From assembly GCA_004297545.1 (NCBI GenBank), contig SCTB01000026.1, forward strand, positions 27,951 to 91,950: DNA of 64,000 nt. Reading direction: 5' to 3'. Position numbers and translations under genes: made by a program. This document shows positions 1-8,744 of this stretch, piece by piece. The stretch is from Alphaproteobacteria bacterium. GTDB lineage: Bacteria; Pseudomonadota; Alphaproteobacteria; Micavibrionales; UBA2020. The notes beneath the pieces are model-generated. The model was not told the DNA's origin and did no database searches. It was given only the letters and a program-made list of their open reading frames with translations. The stretch's first letter is position 1; each line of letters opens with the position of its first letter.

Positions 1-2
1 GC

Positions 3-1169
3 GTCGCGATTACCTCCTTCACGCAGGCCGATCTTGACGCGGGTATCGTCAATTATGTCCACGACGGATCAGAGGCTTCGGCGGACAGCTTTACCTTCAC
101 GCTTTCCGACGGGACGACGACGCTGGGCGCCTCCAATTTCAATATCACGGTCAGCCCCGTCGATGACGCGCCGCAACTGACGAACAACGGCGCGATCGTC
201 ACCGAGGGGAATTCCGCGATTCTCACGACGGCGGAACTTGACTCTTCGGACCCGGACACGGCGAATACGAGCCTTGTCTATACCGTCACCTCCGCGCCCG
301 TGAACGGATACCTGGAGCTGACCACGAACGCGGGCGTCGCCATCACGTCATTCACGCAGGCCGACCTTGACGCCGGGATCGTGAACTACGTCCATAACGG
401 TTCGGAGGCGACGACGGACAGCTTTGCCTTCAGCCTGTCCGACGGCACGACGACGCTGCCGGGTAATACATTTAATATTACCGTCACCCCGGTCGACGAC
501 GCTCCCGTGCTGGCGACGAATGCGCCCGCCGCGCTGAATGAGGGCGCGACCGTAACTGTCACGACAGCGAACCTGAACGTGACGGATGTGGATACGGCGA
601 ATTTCAACCTGACCTATACGCTGACCTCCAATCCCTCGAACGGATACCTGCAGTACAGCACCAGCCCCGGCACGGCGATCACGTCGTTCACGCAGGCGGA
701 TCTGGAGGCGGGGCTCGTAGAATATGTGCATGACGGCTCTGAGACGACATCGGACAGCTTTACCTTTATCGTCTCCGACCTCACGACGACGCTCTCCGCC
801 TCGACCTTCGCCATCAGCGTCAACCCGGTCGACGACGCGCCCGTGCTGACCACGAACACGGGAACGACCGTCAGCATCTTTGGCGGTTCCACAATCATCA
901 CGACATCGAAACTGAGCGCTTCGGACGTCGATACCGCGCCTTCCAGCATCGTGTTCAGCCTCACGGCATCCCCGACGCAGGGGCGTCTTGAACTGACGAC
1001 CAACCCCGGCGCCGCCATCACCTCGTTCACACAGGCCGACATCGACGCAGGGCGGCTGCGTTATGTGCACACGGCCTTCAACTTCAACCCTGACAGCTTC
1101 ACATTCACCGTCACCGACGGGACGACGACGCTTTCACCGGCTACTTTCAATATCACCGTGACGTTCTGA
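3..1169 (+). CDS. C-terminal part of a large cadherin/CSPG-like tandem-repeat surface or adhesin protein (5' end outside window)
   Basis: Open frame from base 3 to stop at 1169; repeated units 'AITSFTQADLDAGIVNYVHNGSE...DSFTFTLSDGTTTL...FNITVxPVDDAPVL'; equivalent positions at 9, 342, 678, 1017 (333-339 bp spacing). Confidence 0.85.
   Translation, partial: VAITSFTQADLDAGIVNYVHDGSEASADSFTFTLSDGTTTLGASNFNITVSPVDDAPQLTNNGAIVTEGNSAILTTAELDSSDPDTANTSLVYTVTSAPVNGYLELTTNAGVAITSFTQADLDAGIVNYVHNGSEATTDSFAFSLSDGTTTLPGNTFNITVTPVDDAPVLATNAPAALNEGATVTVTTANLNVTDVDTANFNLTYTLTSNPSNGYLQYSTSPGTAITSFTQADLEAGLVEYVHDGSETTSDSFTFIVSDLTTTLSASTFAISVNPVDDAPVLTTNTGTTVSIFGGSTIITTSKLSASDVDTAPSSIVFSLTASPTQGRLELTTNPGAAITSFTQADIDAGRLRYVHTAFNFNPDSFTFTVTDGTTTLSPATFNITVTF
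3..1169 (+). repeat. Tandem coding repeats of about 111-113 codons
   Basis: Near-identical DNA 'atcac(g/c)tc(g/a)ttcac(g/a)cagg' recurring at ~9, 342, 678, 1017. Confidence 0.85.
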
Positions 1170-1268
1170 CCCCGAAGGGGGATTTTCCCTGATTTTACGG
1201 TCTTTTTCGCCGCTTGATTGGGGGGCAAAGACAGCATAATATACCCTCAAAACAATGGAGGGTTATTC

Positions 1269-2246
1269 ATGCGCGCGAACCAGAAAGTCAAGGAAATGCC
1301 GAAAAACACGACCAGCCGTTCCTGGGGCATCACGCCCGTAGTACAGGAAATTCTGTCGAAATACGAAAGCGACAGCCCCGGCGTGAAGGCGAACATCGCG
1401 CGCATCCTGATGCACGGCAAGCTGGCCGGCACCGGCAAGATGGTCATCCTACCCGTCGACCAGGGCTTCGAGCACGGCCCCGCGCGCAGCTTCGCCGTCA
1501 ACCCCGACGCCTACGACCCCCATTACCACTATCAGCTGGCGGTTGACTCGGGCTGCAACGCCTATGCCGCGCCGCTCGGCTCGCTGGAAGCCGGCGCCGA
1601 TACCTTCGCGGGCGCCATTCCGCTGATCCTGAAAATCAACTCCTCCAACAGCCTTGTTTCCGTGAAAGACCAGTCGGTCAACGGCTCGGTGAAGGACGCC
1701 CTGCGCCTGGGTTGCGCGGCCATCGGCTTCACGGTCTATCCCGGCTCCGAATTCATGCTGGAGCAGCAGGAAGAAATCCGCGCGCTGTCGGAAGAAGCAA
1801 AGTCTTACGGCATCGCGACCGTGATGTGGTCTTACGTGCGCGGCCCGAAAATCTCGAAAGAGGGCGAAACCGCCATCGACACCATCGCCTATGGCGCGCA
1901 TATGGCCGCGCTGCTGGGCGCCCATATCATCAAGGTCAAGCTGCCCACCGACCACCTGGAGCAGCCCGAAGCCAAGAAGGTTTATGAGGAGAAGAAAATT
2001 CCCATCAAGACCCAGGCCGAACGCGTGCGCCATATCATGCAGTGCTCCTTCAACAACCGCCGCCTCGTCGTATTCTCGGGCGGCGCCACGAAGGACGAGG
2101 ACAGCGTGTTCGAAGATGCGCGCGCCATATATGAAGGCGGCGGCAACGGCTCCATCATCGGCCGCAACTGCTTCCAGCGCCCGCGCGACGAGTCGATTGC
2201 GATGCTCGACAAAATCATGGACATCTACCTGGGCAAAGACGCGTAA
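1269..2246 (+). CDS. fbaB: Class I fructose-bisphosphate aldolase (DhnA/FbaB family)
   Basis: Protein 'GKMVILPVDQGFEHGPARSF...' and 'VVFSGGATKDED' typical of DhnA-type aldolases; ATG at 1269 after ggaggg. Confidence 0.85.
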   Translation: MRANQKVKEMPKNTTSRSWGITPVVQEILSKYESDSPGVKANIARILMHGKLAGTGKMVILPVDQGFEHGPARSFAVNPDAYDPHYHYQLAVDSGCNAYAAPLGSLEAGADTFAGAIPLILKINSSNSLVSVKDQSVNGSVKDALRLGCAAIGFTVYPGSEFMLEQQEEIRALSEEAKSYGIATVMWSYVRGPKISKEGETAIDTIAYGAHMAALLGAHIIKVKLPTDHLEQPEAKKVYEEKKIPIKTQAERVRHIMQCSFNNRRLVVFSGGATKDEDSVFEDARAIYEGGGNGSIIGRNCFQRPRDESIAMLDKIMDIYLGKDA

Positions 2247-2281
2247 CCTTCTAAAACGCGGAAAACTGCCGCCCAAGGGCC

Positions 2282-2956
2282 ATGAAGACCGAGAACCCAC
2301 GCTGCCAGCTCTATATCATCACGCCGCCCAAACTGGCGCCGGAGGCTTTTGCGCCGCAGCTCTCCCGCGCGCTTGACGCGGGCGAAGTCGCCTCCGTGCA
2401 GCTGCGCCTTGAAAACGCCGATGACGACATGTGGAAGCGAGCGATCGAAAAGCTCATGCCGATCGTGCAGGAGCGCGAGGTTGCTTTCATCATCAACAAC
2501 CGCGCGGACCTTGCGAAGGAAATGGACGCGGACGGCGCGCATCTTGGCATCTACGACATGCGCATCAAGGATGCGCGCGGGCTTCTGGGGCCGGACAAGA
2601 TTATCGGCGCCAGTTGCATGGACAGCAAGCATCTGGCGATGACGGCGGCTGAAAGCGGCGCGGATTACGTGAGTTTCGGGCCGTTCTTCACGACCCGCTC
2701 CCCCTATTACCCGAAAGAGAACTACGCGCCCAAGTACATGGTCTCGCCGACCATCCTGTCGTGGTGGAGCGCCATCATGGAAACCCCTTGCGTGGCCGCG
2801 GGCGGCATCAAGCCGTCCAACTGCCGCGATATCGTGAAGGCGGGGGCTGATTTCATCTGTGCGTCAACCTCCATCTGGGAATACCCGGGCGGGGGCGCAG
2901 CCGCCATCCGCGACTTCCACGAGGCGATGAACCAAGTGGCGGTTAAGGTCGGCTGA
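2282..2956 (+). CDS. thiE: Thiamine phosphate synthase
   Basis: TIM-barrel TMP synthase motifs 'VQLRLEN', 'INNRADLAKEMDADGAHLG', 'YVSFGPFFTT', 'VAAGGI'. Confidence 0.85.
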   Translation: MKTENPRCQLYIITPPKLAPEAFAPQLSRALDAGEVASVQLRLENADDDMWKRAIEKLMPIVQEREVAFIINNRADLAKEMDADGAHLGIYDMRIKDARGLLGPDKIIGASCMDSKHLAMTAAESGADYVSFGPFFTTRSPYYPKENYAPKYMVSPTILSWWSAIMETPCVAAGGIKPSNCRDIVKAGADFICASTSIWEYPGGGAAAIRDFHEAMNQVAVKVG

Positions 2957-2972
2957 TTCTTATACCTTGATA

Positions 2973-3479
2973 TTATTTCGGCTTCGGGCGCGTCGTCGAG
3001 GTGACGGTCGTCTTGGCGCTCTTTGTGGTCGAAGCGGTGGCAGGCTCCTCCGGCGTGGTCTTCGTGAACTTGCTGCCGTCGCCCTTCTCCTTGGCCTCGT
3101 CGTCCATGAAAGGCGTGACGAAAAGCGACGCGCCGCCGGTCATGAGCGCCAGTAAAAGATGCGCCCCGGCCCTGTCGTCAGCCTTCGCGCCTTTGGGCCG
3201 CACAACATCGCCTTTCAGGAACTCCCCGTCTTTGTAATGGTCGTTGAGCACCGTGCCGTCGTTCTTGGTCGAGACGCGCGCAGGTTTTTTGCCGTCGTCG
3301 TCGAGCTTGCCGCCGTGGTCGCGCAGCCAGGACGCAAGGTCGCGGCCTTCGGGTTTATTTTTCATCGCCTCCAGTTGCTTGGCGACCTCTCCGGAAACCT
3401 TGTAAATTTCATCGGTATGCCAGCGCGCCTTTGGGGAGTTTCCGTCAGCGTCTTTGACGAAGATATGAGCGTCAGCCAT
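2973..3479 (-). CDS. Hypothetical protein, hydrophilic with one hydrophobic segment and Thr/Lys/Pro-rich C-terminus
   Basis: 168-aa ORF in the gap between thiE and epmA. Confidence 0.6.
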   Translation of the reverse strand: MADAHIFVKDADGNSPKARWHTDEIYKVSGEVAKQLEAMKNKPEGRDLASWLRDHGGKLDDDGKKPARVSTKNDGTVLNDHYKDGEFLKGDVVRPKGAKADDRAGAHLLLALMTGGASLFVTPFMDDEAKEKGDGSKFTKTTPEEPATASTTKSAKTTVTSTTRPKPK

Positions 3480-3575
3480 GGTCGCGCCTCCTGCTTTGCG
3501 GTTTTATATATTCTAGCGGATTACGGTTAATAATTTGTCAAAAGCCTGCGCAAGCCCTTGAAATGCAGGCAAAGG

Positions 3576-4652
3576 TCAGACCGGGGCCGCCTGCACAAGA
3601 CCGATATCATCCGCTCCCGTCGCCAGCATGACGAGTCTGTCGACGCCCAGGGCATTGCCGCTGCAGGCAGGCAGGCCGAATTCGAGGGCCTTTAAAAAAT
3701 CTTCATCCACCGGGTAGTCGTCGCCGTAAACCTTTTTGCGCAGGCGCACATCGGCAAGAAAGCGTTCCCGCTGCACCGCCGCATCGGTCAGTTCGCCGAA
3801 AGCATTGGCAAGCTCGATGCCGCAAACGTAAACCTCGAAGCGCTCCGCGAAGCGTCCGTCTTCCGGCTTGGGGCGGGACAGCGCGGCCATCGAGACGGGA
3901 TAGTCGTAAATGATAGAGGGCGCGGGAGAGCCGAGGCGCGGCTCGACCTTTTCCATGAGAATTTTCAGCAGCGCGTTTTCCCAGTCGTCATGCGGCGAGA
4001 CGTAGACGTCGATGCGTCTGGCTTCCGCGCGGATATGCGCGAGGTCGCAGAGATTGTTCGAAATATCCACGCCCGCGTATTTCTTCAGTGCGTCCACGAC
4101 GGTGATTTTCTCCCACGGCTGATGCGGATCGCAAAACTTACCGTCATTCCCGCGAAAGCGGGAATCTCCCGCAACGAAAGCTGCCCCCCGCTCTTCGGCA
4201 CGGGATCCCCGCTTTCGCGGGGATGACGACGCGGCGATATGCCGCACCAGATCTGCCGTTTCCTCCATCATATCCTTGTAGTCCATGCCGCGCTGGTACC
4301 ATTCCAGCATCGTGAATTCCGGCGAGTGCCACGACGAGCCTTCCGCGTTGCGGAAAACCTTCGCGAGCTGGTAGATTTTCGGCAGGCCGGCGACGAGAAG
4401 CTTTTTCATCGCGAATTCGGGGCTCGTATGCAGGTACATCGTGCGCTTCGACTGGCGGTCGGCGCTCAAAAGCTCCGTGCGGAAGCCCTGGATATGCGCC
4501 TCCATGCAGGGCGCCGTCTGCAGCGCCGGCGTATCGACCTCAAGATATCCGCGCGCGTCGAAAAAGGCGCGTATCTCGCCAAAGATGCGCGCGCGCTCCT
4601 GAAGGTAGGGAACTTTCCTCATGAAACGATCGGGATGCCACCAGGGATTCAT
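3576..4652 (-). CDS. epmA: EF-P lysine aminoacylase (EpmA/GenX/PoxA), with in-frame palindromic-element insertion
   Basis: Class II lysyl-tRNA synthetase-like core without anticodon-binding domain: 'YLEVDTPALQ', 'LHTSPEFAMKKLL', 'FRNAEGSSWHSPEFTMLEWY', 'ELANAFGELTDA', 'ALGVDRLVMLATGA'. Confidence 0.88.
   Translation of the reverse strand: MNPWWHPDRFMRKVPYLQERARIFGEIRAFFDARGYLEVDTPALQTAPCMEAHIQGFRTELLSADRQSKRTMYLHTSPEFAMKKLLVAGLPKIYQLAKVFRNAEGSSWHSPEFTMLEWYQRGMDYKDMMEETADLVRHIAASSSPRKRGSRAEERGAAFVAGDSRFRGNDGKFCDPHQPWEKITVVDALKKYAGVDISNNLCDLAHIRAEARRIDVYVSPHDDWENALLKILMEKVEPRLGSPAPSIIYDYPVSMAALSRPKPEDGRFAERFEVYVCGIELANAFGELTDAAVQRERFLADVRLRKKVYGDDYPVDEDFLKALEFGLPACSGNALGVDRLVMLATGADDIGLVQAAPV
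4142..4229. repeat. Palindromic (REP/BIME-like) element inside epmA
   Basis: cgtcattcccgcgaaagcgggaatc ... ggatccccgctttcgcggggatgacg; two hairpins in inverted arrangement; translated as SSSPRKRGS...GDSRFRGNDG. Confidence 0.9.
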
Positions 4653-5287
4653 GGGTGCTTCAGTTTTAGCGACTGCCCCTTCGCCCTGTCGTGCAGGCGG
4701 CGCTGTTTCATGACGGGCGTATTCAGCATTTTTTCCACGGCGGCGCTGGCCTTTTCCGCGGAAGAGGCGCGCGCGATGTCAAGCGCCGAAAGCCCGGCGT
4801 TGTCGGGAACGGCAGGGTCCGCGCCCTTGGCCGCCAGCATCTCGAACGGCGTCTTGTCGATATCCTCGCGGCCCTCCAGAAACAGGGGGAGGGAAAGATG
4901 CAGCGGCGTCTCGCCCGTGCGCGGGTCGGGGGTGTTCAGCGCCAAACCCTCCTGCAGCAGCATGACGGAGACCAGCATCGCATCGCGTTTTTCGAAACCG
5001 TAATGCAGCGGCGTGACGCCCGCATTGTCGGCCAGCCCCGCATCCGCGCCCGCATGCTGCAGCGCAAAGAACTGGGCCCAGAGGCTGCCTTCCTGCTTCC
5101 TGCCGTCCTCCGTCGAAACCTTGTCGAGGATCGTGAACAACAGATTGCGCCCGGTTGCGGGGTCGCGCACGTTCGGGTCGGCGCCTTTGTCCAGCGCCTC
5201 CTTGAGGCCGACGATGTCGCTTTTTTCCACGGCCTTGACGAGCGCGCGGTCGTGGACGGGACTGCTGAATGTCTTTTTCGGCGTCAT
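4649..5287 (-). CDS. Ankyrin repeat protein
   Basis: Ankyrin repeats 'LKEALDKGADPNVRDPATGRNLL', 'GVTPLHYGFEKRDAMLVSVML', 'PDNAGLSALDIAR'; ATGA overlaps with both neighbours; C-term GQSLKLKHP. Confidence 0.8.
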   Translation of the reverse strand: MTPKKTFSSPVHDRALVKAVEKSDIVGLKEALDKGADPNVRDPATGRNLLFTILDKVSTEDGRKQEGSLWAQFFALQHAGADAGLADNAGVTPLHYGFEKRDAMLVSVMLLQEGLALNTPDPRTGETPLHLSLPLFLEGREDIDKTPFEMLAAKGADPAVPDNAGLSALDIARASSAEKASAAVEKMLNTPVMKQRRLHDRAKGQSLKLKHP

Positions 5288-5937
5288 GACGGTTTCGGCG
5301 CAAGCTTCAGCCGGATAGGCTTTATCGCCATGGCTTCCGGAAGGCCCTCGCGCAGGGCCTCGCACATGTCGGCCGAAGCCTGCTTCATCTGCTGCTCGAA
5401 AATATAGGCCGGGTCGTGGGTGCGGATGTATTCTTTCATCGCCGCCACGATTTCGCCCGCGAAGGGCCATTGTATCGCGTATTCCCTGCCGCGCTGCATC
5501 ACATCGAGGCCGCCCCCGCCCTTGCGCGTCACCTCAGCGCCTTTTTCCAGCAGCCAGATCACGCGGTCCGTCTTTTTCTCGTCCATATCCATGTTGAAGG
5601 CCCAGTGCAGCGGCGTCTGCTGCTGCCGCCCGGAAACCGTGTTGATATCCGCGCCGTTCTCCAGCAGCAGCGCCGCGATGCTGAAATGCTTGTTTTCCAG
5701 CGCCGCGATGAGCGGCGTCTCGCCCTCGTCGTCTTCCAGGTTCACGTCGGCGTTCTTTTCAATCAGCAGCTTCACGATGTCTTCGCGGCCCGCATAGGCC
5801 GCATGATAGAGGGCGGAGCGGTTCATGCTGTCGGCCGTATCGGGATCGACGCGGGCTGCAAGCTCGGCACGCACGGCTTCGATGTCGCCGTCGCGGGCGG
5901 CGTCGATGATCGGTTCTTCGCAGGGCACAATCGTCAT
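5284..5937 (-). CDS. Ankyrin repeat protein
   Basis: Repeats 'RSALYHAAYAGREDIVKLLIEKNADVNLEDDEGETPLIAALENKHFSIAALLLENGADIN'; C-term IKPIRLKLAPKPS; start could also be 5973. Confidence 0.85.
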   Translation of the reverse strand: MTIVPCEEPIIDAARDGDIEAVRAELAARVDPDTADSMNRSALYHAAYAGREDIVKLLIEKNADVNLEDDEGETPLIAALENKHFSIAALLLENGADINTVSGRQQQTPLHWAFNMDMDEKKTDRVIWLLEKGAEVTRKGGGGLDVMQRGREYAIQWPFAGEIVAAMKEYIRTHDPAYIFEQQMKQASADMCEALREGLPEAMAIKPIRLKLAPKPS

Positions 5938-6049
5938 GAGAAACCTTGTCTTAAAGCTGCAATTGTATAGCAATTATATTCCATAATGTCAATGGGCGCC
6001 CCGACGCCCGGATATTGCCATAACGCCAATTACATAGTATGGTCCGCCC

Positions 6050-6784
6050 ATGAAAGGATCACACCCGATGCCCACCCGCGAGCTTCCCCGGCTTGTCGAA
6101 GAAGCGCTGCATGACATGGCGGCATGCGATGCCGGCGAAACGATGGCCGGTTTCGTGCGCGAACGGCTGCCGCTGCTGAAAAAGCAGGCGCGCTCCCGCA
6201 ACGAGGCGATCGTCAACCGCGGCGAACTCGCGATCGTTATCACCGGCGACGCGGCGGGGCGCCTTGCGCTCGCCTCCGCCTATGCGCAGGCGCTCCACGG
6301 ATTTGAGATCACCGCGGGCCGCGACGACGCGGAATCTACCGTGCTGAAAACCGTGCAATGGCGCAACATCATCGCGGACGAGCAGGGCAACCCGCTGCCT
6401 TTCCGCAAAGCCAGCGACAAACTCTATTCCGCGAAAAGCGACGCCGAAGGCGGCGTGCTGGTCATCGAAAACATCTACGACCTGCCGCCGAACGCCGCGA
6501 ATGAAAACGCCGTCGCGCAGGCGCAGAACGGCGCGTTCCAGATGCTTGCCGACCTTCTCACGGAGTATGCGGAGCGCGATTACACGCCGGTCATCGTGCT
6601 GACGGGCGAGGCGGATAAAATGCAGCGGTTCCTGGCGGAGCGCCGCGGCGGCGCGGCCTATTTCACGAACCCCGTCCTCACCGCGACCGCCGCGGCTCCC
6701 CCGCCGGCGCCCGATGTTCCCGCCGCGACGATGTCGGACGTCACGGTCACCCGGCCGCTGAAGCTGAAGAAGCCGGGCCTTTAG
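6050..6784 (+). CDS. Degenerate CbxX/CbbX-like AAA+ domain protein (paralog of 10037-10753)
   Basis: 'LAIVITGDAAGRLALASAYAQALHG', 'GGVLVIENIYDLPP', 'TPVIVLTGEADKMQRFLAERRG' line up by eye with AAA+ CbxX blocks but lack GxxGxGKT; C-term VTRPLKLKKPGL. Confidence 0.6.
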   Translation: MKGSHPMPTRELPRLVEEALHDMAACDAGETMAGFVRERLPLLKKQARSRNEAIVNRGELAIVITGDAAGRLALASAYAQALHGFEITAGRDDAESTVLKTVQWRNIIADEQGNPLPFRKASDKLYSAKSDAEGGVLVIENIYDLPPNAANENAVAQAQNGAFQMLADLLTEYAERDYTPVIVLTGEADKMQRFLAERRGGAAYFTNPVLTATAAAPPPAPDVPAATMSDVTVTRPLKLKKPGL

Positions 6785-6804
6785 ATGAAGAAGGGTTTAA
6801 AATA

Positions 6805-7233
6805 ATGGGCGCACAGCAGGATAGGGACGAGAGGGCGGAGCGTGTTCACGCGTTTGAATCCGCCGTGATGGGGAACGACGTCGCGACAGCAAGGAAATTG
6901 CTGGAGAGCGGGTTCATATACGAGAAGTACAGCTGGCCGCGGACCTCATACGAACATATCCTGAAGGACGTCGTGTATCGCGGAAACGCGCAGATGTATT
7001 CGCTGCTGAAGCAGCATGGCATCGATTTTCGTTACCTGGAGAGCGATGCCAGATACCAGTTGAAACTGGAGGTCGTCGATAGAGACGTCAAATTTTCCGC
7101 CCTGCAGGAAGAGCTGAGAGAAACAAAAGCGGAAGTGACCGCGCTGCGCGATCTCGTCACCGGCCTGTCGCAGAAACTGGAAGAACTGGACGGCCCGAAA
7201 CTGGACAAGCCGCGCCCTTCGCTGAAACGCTGA
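6805..7233 (+). CDS. Small ankyrin-like protein with predicted C-terminal coiled coil
   Basis: 'AVMGNDVATARKLLESGF...VVYRGNAQMYSLLKQHGIDF' followed by heptad-like 'ALQEELRETKAEVTALRDLVTGLSQKLEEL'. Confidence 0.6.
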   Translation: MGAQQDRDERAERVHAFESAVMGNDVATARKLLESGFIYEKYSWPRTSYEHILKDVVYRGNAQMYSLLKQHGIDFRYLESDARYQLKLEVVDRDVKFSALQEELRETKAEVTALRDLVTGLSQKLEELDGPKLDKPRPSLKR

Positions 7234-7350
7234 AAAGCGCCGCAGACGCCGGATTCATTTGAGAAAACCGTCGCTTAAACGAACATTAACGCCTGCCGCG
7301 GTATAATGGGGCTTACAGCATGAGTTCCGACATAGAACGAGGATTCAGCT

Positions 7351-8058
7351 TTGTCAGGCACAGAAGAAAATATGCCGGCCATGGATGGCCCGGCCGCTCC
7401 ATTTAGCGCTGAGCGCAAGCCCGGGTGGAAATCGCCTTGGTTTTTCATCTTCGCCGCAGCCGCCGCGGCCATTTTCATTTATGACGCGGCCCTCTACGAC
7501 AAGATCCACTCGCCCCCGCCGCCGCCCCAGCCCGTCGTTTTCAGCAGCATGCGCCACAGCGTCATTCAGGCCTCCAGCGGATTCCAGGCCCTGGTGGCCA
7601 CGGTTTGCTGGATCTTGGGCGCCGGAATCCTGCTGAGCGGCAGCTTCAAGGTGTTCGGCGCATGGCGGCGCCGGAAGAGGGATCCCGCCCCTGTCCCGCG
7701 CGGCGAAAAAGCCCTGCTTTACCTGCTTCTTGGTGTCGGCCTGATGGCGTATCCCTTCGTGTATGAGAATTTCCGGCAGTCTTACGGTTATTACGAGGCC
7801 TATTACCACCCTTATTACGGCTACACGCAGGAGAAACCCAACACCGCAAACTTTAGAACTTTCGCTTTCTACAGCTTGTACTTCGGCACGATTGCGTTTC
7901 TCTTTGGCAGCTTCGCGCTGAAAAAGGCGCAGCGCCTGAAGGACGACCCGGCGGCGCCCGCGCTGAAGGACAAGGCCGCGTTCCGCTTTACGGCGGGATT
8001 CATTATGACCGCGCTGCCCTTCGCCTGCGCGTCGTTTATGGGGGTGGATCTGTGGTAA
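7351..8058 (+). CDS. Multi-pass membrane protein, paralog 1 of 4 (duplicated two-helix unit, IcmD/DotP-like)
   Basis: 'ASSGFQALVATVCWILGAGILLSGSFKVFGAWRR...' and 'KKAQRLKDDPAAPALKDKAAFRFTAGFIMTALPFACASFMGVDLW'. Confidence 0.7.
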   Translation: MSGTEENMPAMDGPAAPFSAERKPGWKSPWFFIFAAAAAAIFIYDAALYDKIHSPPPPPQPVVFSSMRHSVIQASSGFQALVATVCWILGAGILLSGSFKVFGAWRRRKRDPAPVPRGEKALLYLLLGVGLMAYPFVYENFRQSYGYYEAYYHPYYGYTQEKPNTANFRTFAFYSLYFGTIAFLFGSFALKKAQRLKDDPAAPALKDKAAFRFTAGFIMTALPFACASFMGVDLW

Positions 8059-8744
8059 AGGAAACAGAGAAAATCATGGCCCCGGCCCCGCTCGCTGATA
8101 GTGCGCGCAAGCCCGGCTTGATATCTGTCCGGTCCGTGGTCTTCGTTATCGCCGCCGCCGCCGCCGCGGCGCATTTTATTTTAGATTCATATTGGAGCGA
8201 GCCGGCGCCGCCGCGAAAAGTAACCTTCCGTACCATAAACTCCGGCCAAATCGCTGCCGCCCACTCATTTCAGAACCTGACAGACACCATCTGCTGGATG
8301 TTCAGCGTCGGGTTTACGATCAGGGGCTGCGTCAGGCTGAATAAAGCCATGAAATACCACTACGGCACACCGGAGTACGCCCGGCTCTGGAAACGCACCC
8401 GGCTATATTTCGTCCTGGGGATTTTCTTCATGACCTTCCCTTTCATTCGGGACGCGATGCAGGGGCACATGATGTGCAACACGAACAGTCCTCACCCCTG
8501 CCCCGCCGACATAGCCCGGCAGCAGGATAGCCTGCAGCTGCTCGCCGTCGCCTTCTGGCACATCGGCGGGCTGGGCTTTTATTTCGGCAGCCTCGCTTTG
8601 GCCAAGGCGCAGCAGCTCAAAGACGACCCGGCAGCCGCCGCGCTGAAGAACGAGGCGGCGGGCTGCCTGCTGATCGGATTCATGACCCCCGCAGCCGCCA
8701 TCGCCTGGGCGGGGTTTCAGGGGGTGGAATTGTGGTTCCCATGA
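8052..8744 (+). CDS. Multi-pass membrane protein, paralog 2 of 4
   Basis: 'SFQNLTDTICWMFSVGFTIRGCVRLNKAMK' and 'AKAQQLKDDPAAAALKNEAAGCLLIGF...GVELW'; GTG start overlaps previous stop. Confidence 0.7.
   Translation: MVKETEKIMAPAPLADSARKPGLISVRSVVFVIAAAAAAAHFILDSYWSEPAPPRKVTFRTINSGQIAAAHSFQNLTDTICWMFSVGFTIRGCVRLNKAMKYHYGTPEYARLWKRTRLYFVLGIFFMTFPFIRDAMQGHMMCNTNSPHPCPADIARQQDSLQLLAVAFWHIGGLGFYFGSLALAKAQQLKDDPAAAALKNEAAGCLLIGFMTPAAAIAWAGFQGVELWFP

Noticed and set aside
348-1070. Long minus-strand ORF (240 aa) opposite the repeat protein
   Set aside because: Arginine-rich composition and mirror of a GC-rich plus-strand gene; shadow ORF
5961-5975. Short inverted repeat AATTG-tatag-CAATT between the divergent ankyrin and pseudo-AAA genes
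   Set aside because: Only 5-bp arms in AT-rich DNA; could arise by chance, no clear promoter spacing
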